In this document: positions 46,167 to 54,826 of the stretch, piece by piece
Layout of the letters: every line of letters starts with the position of its first letter
How positions within the stretch are numbered: the stretch's first letter is position 1
Assembly (NCBI GenBank): GCA_001447805.1
Contig: CP013099.1
Coordinates: forward strand, 1,736,001 to 1,800,000
Direction: 5' to 3'
DNA: 64,000 bases
Origin: Candidatus Tenderia electrophaga
GTDB lineage: Bacteria > Pseudomonadota > Gammaproteobacteria > Tenderiales > Tenderiaceae
The notes under the pieces: model-generated
The model's database searches: none
What the model saw: the letters and a program-made list of their open reading frames with translations, nothing else
Told to the model about the DNA's origin: nothing
Made by a program: the position numbers and the translations under genes

Positions 46167-47285
46167 CTATGCAGGCCGAATCCGCTGCATATTCTTAACC
46201 CGCGCCTCGTACGCCTCCCGGGCAATGCGGCAATCCTCAAGAAAATACGGCAGTTCACTCAACAATAAGGCCTGCGGCCCGTCCACCAAGGCCTTGGCCG
46301 GCGCCGGGTGAAAATCTACCAGCACCATGTTGGCCCCGGCGATAATGCCCTGGGCGGTGACGTGGAAGACATCCATGATGCCGTCGGGCGAGGCTTCACG
46401 ACTGCCGACGGAGTGCGACGGGTCGACACACACCGGCATGCGGGTGAGGCGTTTGACGACCGGCACATGGGCGAAGTCGACAAAGTTACGGTGCGGGTCG
46501 CCCATGTTGGTCTTCATGCCGCGCAGGCCGAAGACGACTTTGCGGTTGCCTTCGGAGGCCAGGTATTCGGCGGCGTTGAGCGACTCTTCCAGCGTGATGC
46601 CGAAGCCGCGCTTGAGCAGCACGGGCATTTCCTGTTGACGACCCACCGCCTTGAGCAGTTCGAAGTTCTGGGTATTGCGGGTGCCGATCTGCAGCATGAC
46701 CCCGGTGGGGTGGCCGGTTTGTTCCAGCGCCTGTTGGATCTCGTGGACGTGCTGGTCGCTGGTGACCTCCATGGCGATCACCTTGATGCCGTATTTACCC
46801 GCCAGCTCGAAGACGTAGGGCAGGCATTCGGCGCCGTGACCCTGAAAGGCGTAGGGGCTGGTGCGCGGCTTGTAGGCGCCCATGCGGGTGGTGACCTGGC
46901 CGTGGTCCTGCAGAGTCTTCATCATCTGTTCGACGTGGCTTGGATTGTCCACCGCACACAGGCCGGCGAAGATGTTGAGATTATTTTGGCTGAAGGTGAC
47001 GCCGTTGTATTCGAAATGGCTGGAGCGATTGTCATCTTTGTGACGGCCCAGAACGCGGTATTCCTGGGATACGCGCACTACCCGCTCGACGCCGGGTAGG
47101 GCGCTGATCTCGACATCTTTCAGACCCTTGGTGTCACCGACCAGGTAGAGTTCGGTCAATACTTGCTGGGCGCCGGTTTCTTCGTGCACGCGCACCTGGA
47201 TGCCGCTCAGGTTGGCAAGGTAATCCATGACGGCAGTGTAATCGGGGCCGGATTTGTCGATGCCTGGTTCGAGTATGACAATCAT
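46167..47285 (-). CDS. 3-deoxy-7-phosphoheptulonate (DAHP) synthase, type I-beta
   Basis: First enzyme of the shikimate pathway (PEP + erythrose 4-phosphate). 372 residues: an N-terminal ferredoxin-like regulatory domain (IVILEPGIDKSGPDYTAVMD to about residue 70) and a TIM barrel with GAYKPRTSPYAFQGHGAECL, MLQIGTRNTQNFELLKAVG, PVLLKRGFGITLEES and CVDPSHSVGSREASPDGIMD. This is the I-beta lineage, related to KdsA, rather than the AroF/G/H I-alpha type of enterics. It is 71 bp downstream of aguB on the same strand; linkage may be incidental. Confidence 0.93.
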   Translation of the reverse strand: MIVILEPGIDKSGPDYTAVMDYLANLSGIQVRVHEETGAQQVLTELYLVGDTKGLKDVEISALPGVERVVRVSQEYRVLGRHKDDNRSSHFEYNGVTFSQNNLNIFAGLCAVDNPSHVEQMMKTLQDHGQVTTRMGAYKPRTSPYAFQGHGAECLPYVFELAGKYGIKVIAMEVTSDQHVHEIQQALEQTGHPTGVMLQIGTRNTQNFELLKAVGRQQEMPVLLKRGFGITLEESLNAAEYLASEGNRKVVFGLRGMKTNMGDPHRNFVDFAHVPVVKRLTRMPVCVDPSHSVGSREASPDGIMDVFHVTAQGIIAGANMVLVDFHPAPAKALVDGPQALLLSELPYFLEDCRIAREAYEARVKNMQRIRPA

Positions 47286-47356
47286 TGTGCTTGGTGTCCG
47301 TTGCGGTTGCGGGATTCAGGGACCGTATTATTTCATAATTTGCCGGACGCGTCTGG

Positions 47357-48250
47357 TTAGTCGCGGTATCTCAAACTCAGGTCGGCGTAGTCGTCGATAC
47401 GCCGGTCGCGCAGATAGGGCCAGATGCGGCGCACCGCTTCGCTGCGGCCGAGATTGACTTCAGTGATCAGCACGGCGGCTTCGGCGATGGGGGCCTCGGC
47501 GAGAATCTCGCCCTGGGGACCGGTGACGAAGCTGCTGCCCCAGAATTGGATGCCGCCGCCCTGGCCGCTGGGATCGGCCTCGTACCCGGTCCTGTTGCAG
47601 GACAGCACCGGTATGCCGTTGGCCACGGCGTGGGCGCGCTGAACGGTAATCCAGGCCTCGCGTTGGCGCTGTTGCTCGGCCTGGTCGTCGCGCGGGTCCC
47701 AGCCGATGGCGGTGGGGTAGAACAGCATCTCGGCGCCGGCCAGGGCCATCAGCCGCGCCGCCTCCGGATACCACTGGTCCCAACAGACCAGTACGCCGAG
47801 GCGGCCGACGGAGGTGTCAATGGGGGTGAAGCCCAGATCGCCGGGGGTGAAGTAGAACTTCTCATAGAAGCCGGGATCGTCGGGAATGTGCATTTTGCGG
47901 TATTTACCGGCCAGGCGCCCATCGCGTTCCAGCACTACCGCGGTGTTGTGATACAGGCCGGTGGCGCGTTTTTCGAATAGGGAGGCGACGATGACCACCT
48001 TGCATTGCTTGGCCACGGCGCCGAGCTGCTCGGTGCTGGGGCCGGGGATGGTTTCGGCCAGGTCGAACTGGGCGGTGTCTTCGGTCTGACAGAAGTACAG
48101 GCTGTTATGCAGTTCCTGCAGCAGCACCAGCTCGGCGCCCTGGGCGGCGGCCCGCTTCACAGCGTCGAGGTTGGCGGCCAGGTTGGCCTGCAAATCGTTA
48201 TCGGCGACGCTGCGTTGAACCAGCGCGACTTTTAGGATTCGTTGCTTCAC
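47357..48250 (-). CDS. aguB: N-carbamoylputrescine amidase
   Basis: Hydrolyses N-carbamoylputrescine to putrescine, CO2 and NH3. Nitrilase-superfamily enzyme of 297 residues with the Glu-Lys-Cys triad: Glu in LLQELHNSLYFCQ, Lys in GKYRKMHIPDDPGFYEKF, Cys in VLVCWDQWYPEAARLMALAG. The GTG start at 48250 overlaps the aguA stop by one base (TAGTG). The longer reading runs into aguA and has no similarity. Confidence 0.95.
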   Translation of the reverse strand: MKQRILKVALVQRSVADNDLQANLAANLDAVKRAAAQGAELVLLQELHNSLYFCQTEDTAQFDLAETIPGPSTEQLGAVAKQCKVVIVASLFEKRATGLYHNTAVVLERDGRLAGKYRKMHIPDDPGFYEKFYFTPGDLGFTPIDTSVGRLGVLVCWDQWYPEAARLMALAGAEMLFYPTAIGWDPRDDQAEQQRQREAWITVQRAHAVANGIPVLSCNRTGYEADPSGQGGGIQFWGSSFVTGPQGEILAEAPIAEAAVLITEVNLGRSEAVRRIWPYLRDRRIDDYADLSLRYRD

Positions 48251-49284
48251 TATAGCGGGACTCCTGCGGGAATTTGCATGGTGACGCAGTGCAGGCTGCC
48301 GTATTGCTCGATCAGCGGTTTGCAGTCGATGCCGATGATCTGGCGCTGTGGAAAGCATTCGCCCAGCCGTTGCAGGGCGAGGGCATCATGGGCATCGTGA
48401 TAGGTCGGTACCAGCACGGCGTCGTTGATAATCAGAAAATTGGCGTAGGTGGCCGGCAGGCGTACGCCGTCTTCGTTATAAATGGCCTTCGGCAGGGGCA
48501 GGGCGACGCGCCGATAGGGCTCGCCATTCACTTGCCGGAAGGCCGCCAGTTCCTCCGCCATGGCCTGCAGCGGGGGCCCGTGTTCGTCGGCCGGGTCGTC
48601 ACAGCTGACATGGCAGAGGGTGTCGGGCGCACAGAACCGCGCCAGGGTATCGACATGGCTGTCGGTATCGTCACCGGCCAGGTGGCCATGGTCCAGCCAT
48701 AAGACCCGCTCGGCGCCCAAAAGTTTATGTAGGCGTTGTTCCAGGGCGATCTTGCCCATGCCTGGATTGCGCTGTGGCGACAACAGACAGCGGCTGGTGG
48801 TGAGCACGGTGCCCTGGCCGTCGCTTTCGATGCTGCCGCCTTCCAGCACCAAATCGATGGTCTCGATGGGCGTGTCGCCGAAGGCGTTCTGGCTGCACAG
48901 GTGACGGGTGACGGCGTTGTCCAGGCCGGCGTCGTATTTACTGCCCCAGCCGTTGAATATGAAGTCCAGCAGCACCGGGCGGCCCTGCTTCAGGACGGTG
49001 AGGGGGCCGTGATCGCGCGCCCAGGTGTCATTAGAGGGGACGCTGTAGTAACGCACCCGCTCGGGGTCGACACCGCGATCGATGAGGCAGCTGCGGATGT
49101 GACTTTTGTGGGATTCATTCCAGCAGACGATCACCACCCGTTCGCGCAGGGAAATATGGTAGGCGATGTCGCAAAACACCGGTTCCACCCGGCTCAGAAG
49201 CGCCTGCCAGTCGCTGTGGGCATGCGGCCAGGTCAGCATGACGCCGCTCTGCGGCGCCCATTCGGCGGGAAGTTGGGTCACCAT
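48250..49284 (-). CDS. aguA: Agmatine deiminase
   Basis: Converts agmatine to N-carbamoylputrescine and ammonia; with AguB it forms the arginine-decarboxylase route to putrescine. 344 residues of the PPAD family: PAEWAPQSGVMLTWPHAHSD, PSNDTWARDHGPL, FNGWGSKYDAGLDNAV, LEGGSIESDGQGTVLTTSRC, LDHGHLAGDDTDSHVDTLAR. The catalytic Cys is near the C-terminus in YGSLHCVTMQIPAGVPL. First gene of aguA-aguB. Confidence 0.96.
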   Translation of the reverse strand: MVTQLPAEWAPQSGVMLTWPHAHSDWQALLSRVEPVFCDIAYHISLRERVVIVCWNESHKSHIRSCLIDRGVDPERVRYYSVPSNDTWARDHGPLTVLKQGRPVLLDFIFNGWGSKYDAGLDNAVTRHLCSQNAFGDTPIETIDLVLEGGSIESDGQGTVLTTSRCLLSPQRNPGMGKIALEQRLHKLLGAERVLWLDHGHLAGDDTDSHVDTLARFCAPDTLCHVSCDDPADEHGPPLQAMAEELAAFRQVNGEPYRRVALPLPKAIYNEDGVRLPATYANFLIINDAVLVPTYHDAHDALALQRLGECFPQRQIIGIDCKPLIEQYGSLHCVTMQIPAGVPL

Positions 49285-49301
49285 TGTGTCTCGCTCATAA
49301 A

Positions 49302-49329
49302 CGCAAAAAAAATCCGGCCGCGGCCGGAT
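49302..49329 (-). terminator. Intrinsic terminator of the small secreted-protein gene
   Basis: The GC palindrome ATCCGGCCGCGGCCGGAT (49312-49329) is followed, on the minus strand, by a run of eight Ts (plus-strand A-run 49304-49312). It stops transcription from the gene at 49364-49660 before aguA. Confidence 0.85.
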
Positions 49330-49363
49330 CGGGTGGTGATCTAGGCTTAGGCTACGCCGGATT

Positions 49364-49660
49364 CTACTGCGGCTGCTCGCTGGTGGCTACAGAATGAATC
49401 ACGCGGCGGTCTTCAAAATAGACCATCATGCCATCATATTGCCAGCGGCTGATGGGCGGATCACCCACGGTGTGGAGGCGCTGGGCCGGTTCGCCGAAAA
49501 AGCGCCTCACCTGTTGCATCTCCATCCCCCGCACGGGCATGGAGCCAAGACCGGCGGCGGATTGGCGCGCTGCGGTTTGCGCATTGCTTTGGGCCACCGC
49601 GGTGGCGGGCAGGATCACGGCGAGGCAGAGGGGCAGTAGCAGGCGCAGCAGTGTAGGCAT
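49364..49660 (-). CDS. Small secreted protein with BamE/SmpA-like motif, unknown function
   Basis: 98 residues. Signal peptide (PTLLRLLLPLCLAVILPATA, then VAQS). The mature protein is short and ends with a compact conserved unit: PVRGMEMQQVRRFFGEPAQR, then GDPPISRWQYDGMMVYFEDR and RVIHSV. The 'GM..QQV...FGEP' pattern is like the BamE/SmpA fold, but no lipobox is present. It stands alone between a terminator and the cyclase gene upstream. Conserved hypothetical protein; periplasmic. Confidence 0.75.
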   Translation of the reverse strand: MPTLLRLLLPLCLAVILPATAVAQSNAQTAARQSAAGLGSMPVRGMEMQQVRRFFGEPAQRLHTVGDPPISRWQYDGMMVYFEDRRVIHSVATSEQPQ

Positions 49661-49728
49661 AGGGATTCCCTGTAACGACGATATCCATGTTATCGGAAGC
49701 GCAGCGGCGGATGTTAGCCGCCGGGGAT

Positions 49729-50667
49729 TTATTCGGCGGCGGCTTGGTAGCGGCAGCAGTTTCTGCCACCGCTCTTGGCCTCATACAGGGCGGCGTCGGC
49801 GCGCGCGAACAGGCTCTCGCGGGTTTCGCTGTCGCGCTGGGTACAGGTGACACCGATACTGACGGTGGTGGAAACATGGGTGCCGTCGCAGATGATGCAG
49901 GTTTCTTCGATCTTCTGCCGCAGGCGCTCGGCCAGCAGGGTGGCACCGTCACGATCGGTGTTGCTGAGCAGGATCAAAAATTCCTCGCCACCGTAGCGAA
50001 ACACCATGTCGGAACTGCGGATAGCGGTCTTGGCGGCCTCCGCCACGGCCTTGATGACGCAATCACCCACGGCATGGCCGTAGTTGTCGTTGATTTTTTT
50101 GAAATGGTCGATGTCCATCGCCAGCAGCGACAGCTGGGTCTTGTGGCGGATGGCAAGATTGACTTCCCTGTCGATCACTTCGTCCATGCTTGCCCGGTTG
50201 TTGACCCCGGTGAGGGGATCTTTGTGCGCGGCCTCGACTGCCTTTTTGTAGAGCAGGGCGTTGCGCAGCGGATAGACCAGACCACACAGCAGGGTTTCGA
50301 TCAGTGTGGTCTCGGCCTTGGTAAATTTCTTGCGCCGGCTGATGACCAGTTCGCCCAATGTCTCGCCGGATACCACCAGGCGATAGGTGCAGGAGTGCGC
50401 GGCGCTGTTGCCGATGCTGTGCTTGATCCCCAGTTCGTCCTGGGTGTAGCTGATGGATTGATAGTCCACCAGGCGAATAATTTCGTGGGCGAAGATATCG
50501 ATGAGTTGGCTGACGTCCAGGGTGGTCTGGAGGATGCCCGACAGGCGCAGCGCGTGTTGCAGTTCGTCCTGGCTGTCGTCCTGCGGCAAGGGCATGACCA
50601 TGGCCAGATTGCCCAGGCGATCGTAGCGGGGTTGCTTGTGTTCTTGTTGTTGTATAACTGCGCTCAT
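49729..50667 (-). CDS. Diguanylate cyclase with GAF-like sensor domain
   Basis: 312 residues, cytoplasmic. The N-terminal GAF-like domain (about 40-155) includes LRLSGILQTTLDVSQLIDIF and TYRLVVSGETLGELVISRR. The C-terminal GGDEF domain has HKDPLTGVNNRASMDEVIDR, AMDIDHFKKINDNYGHAVGD and active-site RYGGEEFLILLSN (GGEEF, an active variant). AGGAGG upstream of ATG 50667 fixes the start; a TTG two codons earlier is discarded. It is divergent from the PilB/GspE-like ATPase over a 370-bp gap. Confidence 0.93.
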   Translation of the reverse strand: MSAVIQQQEHKQPRYDRLGNLAMVMPLPQDDSQDELQHALRLSGILQTTLDVSQLIDIFAHEIIRLVDYQSISYTQDELGIKHSIGNSAAHSCTYRLVVSGETLGELVISRRKKFTKAETTLIETLLCGLVYPLRNALLYKKAVEAAHKDPLTGVNNRASMDEVIDREVNLAIRHKTQLSLLAMDIDHFKKINDNYGHAVGDCVIKAVAEAAKTAIRSSDMVFRYGGEEFLILLSNTDRDGATLLAERLRQKIEETCIICDGTHVSTTVSIGVTCTQRDSETRESLFARADAALYEAKSGGRNCCRYQAAAE

Positions 50668-51037
50668 AAGCAAAAAACCTCCTGACTGCCCCTAGCTATG
50701 CGAGATGCATGCCAATCTCGAGTATAAATCCCTAAAAACTATTAAAACAGTAAGTTATATCCCAAGCTCGGCATGGCGGCGATTCTATCGTCAACACATT
50801 GACAGGCTAATGGCACCACAAGTTCCCTGGTAATACGCTGCTGCGACACAATTCCGACGCATGCCCGAACATTAAAATTTACCTTTATTCATGGTGATAC
50901 GGAAATAAATTATAGAGCTACTAGAGAAATATGCAACAAGTGTGTGTAATTCCCCGGGGGGCACAATCTTGCCGCGTATATAAAGGTAAAGGTCAAAGAG
51001 GGCGATGATCCTATATGGATAATCCAGCCACGCGGGT
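50668..51037. other. Divergent intergenic region between cyclase and PilB/GspE-like ATPase
   Basis: 370 bp, AT-rich relative to both genes, as expected of a two-way promoter region. A TATATAAAGG stretch near 50978 and several A/T-rich blocks are present, but no promoter pair could be fixed with confidence. No open frame of note. Confidence 0.4.
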
Positions 51038-52792
51038 GTGAGCAAGATGCAAACCTATGCCGTAAAAACCGACAACGATCTGAAGGCGCTGCTGCGTGTG
51101 CACAAACGCATGCCCGATATGCAGCTGGGCGATGCCTTGATTGAGGAGGGAATGATCAGCGCGGAGCAGTTGGAAACAGCGTTGGAGGCCCAGCGCCAAT
51201 ACAAAACCAGCAACCAGCATCTGGGACAGATATTGGTGCAATCCGGTTTGGTCACGCCCGAGCAATTGACGGTGGGCTTGGCGCACAAGCTGGCGATTCC
51301 GTATGTCAGCATCGCCGAGTTCGAAATCGAGCCTCAGCTAATCAGCCGGGTACCGCCGGAATTGGCTCAGCACTACAAGGTGCTGCCGTTGGCCAATTTC
51401 AACGGCAGCTTGGTGGTGGCCATGATCAATCCCTTCGACCAGGCCGCCGTCGATGCCCTGCGCTTTAATTCAAAAATGAACATCGAGGTGGTGATGGCCT
51501 CGAGCGAGGAGGTCGTCGAGGGGGTGAACAAGCACTACAGCAGCTACGAAGAGATGGAGGCGCTGGAAGATCTTAAGCTCGACCCAATCACCGAGCCCGC
51601 TTCCAACGAGCAGGCCCTGCATAGGGTCGAGGCCGAGGCCAAGAAAAAGCCCATTGTGCGCCTGCTCAACTCCATCGTGTTGCAGGCGGTCAACACCAAG
51701 GCCTCGGACATCAATATCCGGCCGGAAAAGGAGCGCGTCAACGTCTTCTTCCGCGTCGACGGCAAGATGCAGTTCGTTCGCAGCCTGAGCCGCAATCTGC
51801 TGCCGGCCCTGGTGAGCCGGGTCAAGATCACCGGTCAAATGGACATCTCGGAGCGGCGCCTGCCACAAGACGGACATGCCCGCCTGCTGCGCCAAGGCAA
51901 GCAGATCGATCTGCGTATTTCGGTGGTGCCCACGGTCAACGGCGAGAGCGTGGTGATTCGCATATTGGATAAGGATGCGGGTCTCAAGCCGCTGGACGCA
52001 TTGGGCTTCAGCCCCGATGAGCTCAGGCAGATCCGGCGCCTGATCAGTCGTCCCAACGGCATCTTTCTGGTGACGGGCCCGACCGGTTCCGGCAAATCCA
52101 CCACGTTGTATGCCGTGCTCAACGAAGTCAAGCAGCGCAACCCCCACATTCTGACGGTGGAGGATCCGGTGGAGTACGACATGGCGGGGGTGGAGCAGGT
52201 GCAGATCTCGCTGGCCAAGGGCTACACCTTTGCCGAGGCCTTGCGCCACTTCCTGCGCCACGACCCGGACGTGATTATGGTGGGTGAGATCCGTGACGAG
52301 GAGACCGCTCGCATCGCCAACAAGGCGGCGCTGACCGGTCATCTGGTATTCAGTACCCTGCACACCAATGATGCCGCGTCCACCGTTACGCGCTTGTTGG
52401 ACATGGGCATCGAAAGCTACCTGCTCAGCACCACGCTGTTGGGCGTGATGGCCCAGCGCCTGGTGCGGGTCAACTGTCCCGACTGCAGCGCCGAGGAGAG
52501 CGTGGAGCCGTATATCCGCAAAACTCTCAATCTGGCGCCGGACGAAAAATTCCAGCGCGGTGCGGGCTGCTTCAAGTGTCATTACAGCGGCTACCATGGT
52601 CGTACCACCGTCATTGAATTATTGCGCGTCACTCCCGAAATCGCGCAACTGATTATCGCCGGACGGCCCGCCAGGGAGATTGCCGACACGGCCGTCAGCC
52701 AAGGCATGCGCAGCCTGCAGCAATGTGCCTTGGACCTGGCCCGGCAGGGCAGAACCTCGCTGGAAGAGGTCTACGCCCTGTTTACGGAGTAG
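51038..52792 (+). CDS. GspE/PilB-type secretion/pilus assembly ATPase with MshEN-like N-domain
   Basis: 584 residues. The N-terminal MshEN-like domain has two half-motifs (MQLGDALIEEGMISAEQLET and HLGQILVQSGLVTPEQLTVG), the module that binds c-di-GMP in MshE. The first Arg of the classic RLG is replaced by Gln and His. The ATPase domain has Walker A VTGPTGSGKSTTLYAVLNE, Asp box DPVEYDMAGVEQVQI, Walker B VIMVGEIRDEETARIANKAA and a C4 zinc module (NCPDCSAEE...GCFKCHYSGYHG). Start GTG 51038 or ATG 51047. No other type II secretion or type IV pilus gene is adjacent. Confidence 0.92.
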   Translation: MSKMQTYAVKTDNDLKALLRVHKRMPDMQLGDALIEEGMISAEQLETALEAQRQYKTSNQHLGQILVQSGLVTPEQLTVGLAHKLAIPYVSIAEFEIEPQLISRVPPELAQHYKVLPLANFNGSLVVAMINPFDQAAVDALRFNSKMNIEVVMASSEEVVEGVNKHYSSYEEMEALEDLKLDPITEPASNEQALHRVEAEAKKKPIVRLLNSIVLQAVNTKASDINIRPEKERVNVFFRVDGKMQFVRSLSRNLLPALVSRVKITGQMDISERRLPQDGHARLLRQGKQIDLRISVVPTVNGESVVIRILDKDAGLKPLDALGFSPDELRQIRRLISRPNGIFLVTGPTGSGKSTTLYAVLNEVKQRNPHILTVEDPVEYDMAGVEQVQISLAKGYTFAEALRHFLRHDPDVIMVGEIRDEETARIANKAALTGHLVFSTLHTNDAASTVTRLLDMGIESYLLSTTLLGVMAQRLVRVNCPDCSAEESVEPYIRKTLNLAPDEKFQRGAGCFKCHYSGYHGRTTVIELLRVTPEIAQLIIAGRPAREIADTAVSQGMRSLQQCALDLARQGRTSLEEVYALFTE

Positions 52793-52861
52793 ATTTATTC
52801 AGTTTCGTTTAACCCTGCTTGGCTAATCTGCGGCTGTAGTCAACAAACAAGGGTTAATGCG

Positions 52862-53515
52862 ATGAAGTCAGACTCAAAAACAAGTATCAATGTTTGGGAC
52901 CCGCTGGTGAGGGTGTTTCACTGGTCACTGGCGCTGTTCTTTATTGTCTCTTATCTAAGCGGTGATGAAGAGTCGCTGCTCCACGTCTGGTCCGGTTACG
53001 CCATTGTGACATTGTTGGCTATCCGAATCGTATGGGGGATTATCGGTTCTAAATACGCGCGCTTTTCCAATTTCGTTTATGGGCCGGCCGAGATTCGCGG
53101 CTATGCGAAAGGCATGCTTAAGGGTGATGCGCCACGCTATATCGGCCACAATCCGTTGGGCGGACTGATGATCGTCGTCTTGCTTCTAAGTCTGATGGCG
53201 ACCACCACCACCGGCATGCTTTACTACGGTGCGGAAGAGGGCAAAGGGCCGCTGGCCGGTGTCGTGGCAGAGCAAAGCATTATCATGCCCAGCCTGGTCA
53301 GCAGTGCCCACGCCGATGACGACGGGCATGAGGCCAAAGAGCACGGCGATGAACGGTATGAATACCTGGAAGACCTGCATGAATTCTTCGCAAATTTCAC
53401 ACTATTCTTGGTGATGATCCATCTCGCCGGCGTGTTGGTGGAAAGCGCGTTTCATAAAGAGAGTCTGGTAAGGGCCATGTGGACGGGGCGGAAACGGGTC
53501 GGGCCGCAAGTTTGA
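52862..53515 (+). CDS. Cytochrome b561-type membrane protein
   Basis: 217 residues. VWDPLVRVFHWSLALFFIVS with heme-ligand His opens a four-helix di-heme cytochrome b (Ni/Fe-hydrogenase b-subunit/b561 fold). Other helices include LHVWSGYAIVTLLAIRIVWG, HNPLGGLMIVVLLLSLMATT and LFLVMIHLAGVLVESAFHKE. The loop before the last helix is long and His/Asp/Glu-rich (SAHADDDGHEAKEHGDERYE), unusual for the family. It stands alone; an electron partner such as a cytochrome c is not in view. Confidence 0.88.
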   Translation: MKSDSKTSINVWDPLVRVFHWSLALFFIVSYLSGDEESLLHVWSGYAIVTLLAIRIVWGIIGSKYARFSNFVYGPAEIRGYAKGMLKGDAPRYIGHNPLGGLMIVVLLLSLMATTTTGMLYYGAEEGKGPLAGVVAEQSIIMPSLVSSAHADDDGHEAKEHGDERYEYLEDLHEFFANFTLFLVMIHLAGVLVESAFHKESLVRAMWTGRKRVGPQV

Positions 53516-53540
53516 TTCGTCGAACCGCGTAAGCTAACAG

Positions 53541-53560
53541 AGGGCCCAGGGAAGGGCCCT
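53541..53560 (+). terminator. Probable terminator after the cytochrome b gene
   Basis: AGGGCCC (53541-53547) pairs with GGGCCCT (53554-53560) across a 6-nt loop, followed by the weak T-tract TGACTT. It lies 25 bp after the stop. Confidence 0.55.
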
Positions 53561-53748
53561 TGACTTAATGTATCAGCGCCAGAACATACGAGCCTGTGAG
53601 TCCCAAATGATGATGCCTCTACGTGGATGTGCGCGCGGCACTCCCTGCCCTGATGTCCGTCTATAATCCGTTGTGAACAGTGCTGTTTTAAATCCACTGT
53701 GATTGTATTAATCTAAAGGTACAGTCCGCAGTCGATAGCTAGGAGAGC

Positions 53749-54261
53749 GTGTTGACCGTTCGTAGAGCAGAGGGGACCTCTCTATTTCACCACCTGGGGG
53801 CGTTGGTCCTGTTTGTCGGATTGTGGTGGTTGCTAAGCGGTGAAGATCGGCAATCCTGGATTGTGGGTGTACCCACCATTATCCTGGCCTGGTGGGTGTT
53901 TTCGCGCAGTCGCGGCGCGGTGCTGGTGCCGGTGCGTTTGGGCCCCTTGGTTTCTTTTCTGCGTTTGTTCTTCAATTTCAGTGTTCGAGGCAGCGTTGAT
54001 GTGGCCCGGCGGGTCTTGTCGCGTGAAATGGATATTGATCCCGGCGTAGTCAGATTTACCTTTACTAAATTGGCTCCCGGTGGCGGACGCTTGTTGTTCG
54101 TCGCAGTAATCGGGTTATGTCCCGGCACACTCTGCTTTGATCTCGGCGATGATTCGGTGAGTGTCCATGTATTGGATCGCAACGCCCCCATAAACGATGA
54201 GTTGTGTCGCGTGGAGGCGGCCATCGCTGCTCTGTTCGGGCCCGTGGCGGAGAGTGCTTGA
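53749..54261 (+). CDS. mnhE: Mrp/Mbh-like antiporter subunit E (MnhE)
   Basis: First gene of a nine-gene cation/proton antiporter operon. 170 residues: two N-terminal membrane segments (LGALVLFVGLWWLLSG; WIVGVPTIILAWWVF), a third at LVSFLRLFFNFSVRGSVDVA, and a C-terminal domain with LLFVAVIGLCPGTLCFDLG, the usual MnhE 'PGT' region. GTG start with AGGAGA upstream. Overlaps mnhF by one base. Confidence 0.9.
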   Translation: MLTVRRAEGTSLFHHLGALVLFVGLWWLLSGEDRQSWIVGVPTIILAWWVFSRSRGAVLVPVRLGPLVSFLRLFFNFSVRGSVDVARRVLSREMDIDPGVVRFTFTKLAPGGGRLLFVAVIGLCPGTLCFDLGDDSVSVHVLDRNAPINDELCRVEAAIAALFGPVAESA

Positions 54262-54536
54262 TGGACGCCTTTTATCTGCTCATGGCCTTGATATTACTTA
54301 TAACTATACTGTTCGGGCTGATTCGGGTGGCGCGCGGCCCGGCGGCGGCCGACCGTATGTTGGCAGTGCAATTGTTCGGCACCACGGGCGTGGCCGTTGT
54401 GTTGTTGTTGGCCAAGGGGCTTGATCAACCGCGCTTGTATGAGGTGGCGCTGGTGTTCGCCGTCTTGGCCGCCATCGTTTTGATAGGATTTGTACGCTTG
54501 TACTGGCGCACCGAGGAGCGACGGGCAGGATCATGA
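54261..54536 (+). CDS. mnhF: Mrp/Mbh-like antiporter subunit F (MnhF)
   Basis: Small membrane subunit of 91 residues with three helices (LMALILLITILFGLIRVARG, DRMLAVQLFGTTGVAVVLLL, YEVALVFAVLAAIVLIGFVR). RGPxxADRMLAVQ is the MnhF signature. ATG 54261 overlaps the mnhE stop (TGATG); earlier starts lie inside mnhE. Confidence 0.92.
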   Translation: MDAFYLLMALILLITILFGLIRVARGPAAADRMLAVQLFGTTGVAVVLLLAKGLDQPRLYEVALVFAVLAAIVLIGFVRLYWRTEERRAGS

Positions 54537-54826
54537 TCGAGTGGCTGGCCGCGGTATTGATCCTGGCAGGCATGGTGTTCTTTATCGCCGGAACGGTGGG
54601 CCTGTTGCGTCTGCCGGATGTGTATTGCCGCCTCCATGCGCTGAACAAGGCCGATAATATCGGGCTTGGCTTGGTGGTATTGGGGTTGCTGATTCAGGCC
54701 GACAGCCTACGCCAGGTGCTGCTGCTTGTGTTGATCTGGTTGTTGGTGTTGTGCGCCAGTGTGGTCGGCGCCTACCTGGTTGCCAACCGCGCACACTTAA
54801 AAGGGATGGCCCCGTGGCAACGCTGA
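54533..54826 (+). CDS. mnhG: Mrp/Mbh-like antiporter subunit G (MnhG)
   Basis: 97 residues, three helices, with the MnhG signature VGLLRLPDVYCRLHALNKAD. Overlaps mnhF by four bases. It should sit in the antiporter membrane domain next to E and F. Confidence 0.93.
   Translation: MIEWLAAVLILAGMVFFIAGTVGLLRLPDVYCRLHALNKADNIGLGLVVLGLLIQADSLRQVLLLVLIWLLVLCASVVGAYLVANRAHLKGMAPWQR

Noticed and set aside
53660-53690. TATAAT at 53663-53668 as promoter of the antiporter operon
   Set aside because: The -10 is perfect but the region 17 bp upstream (AACTCC) is not a credible -35, so I did not annotate it.
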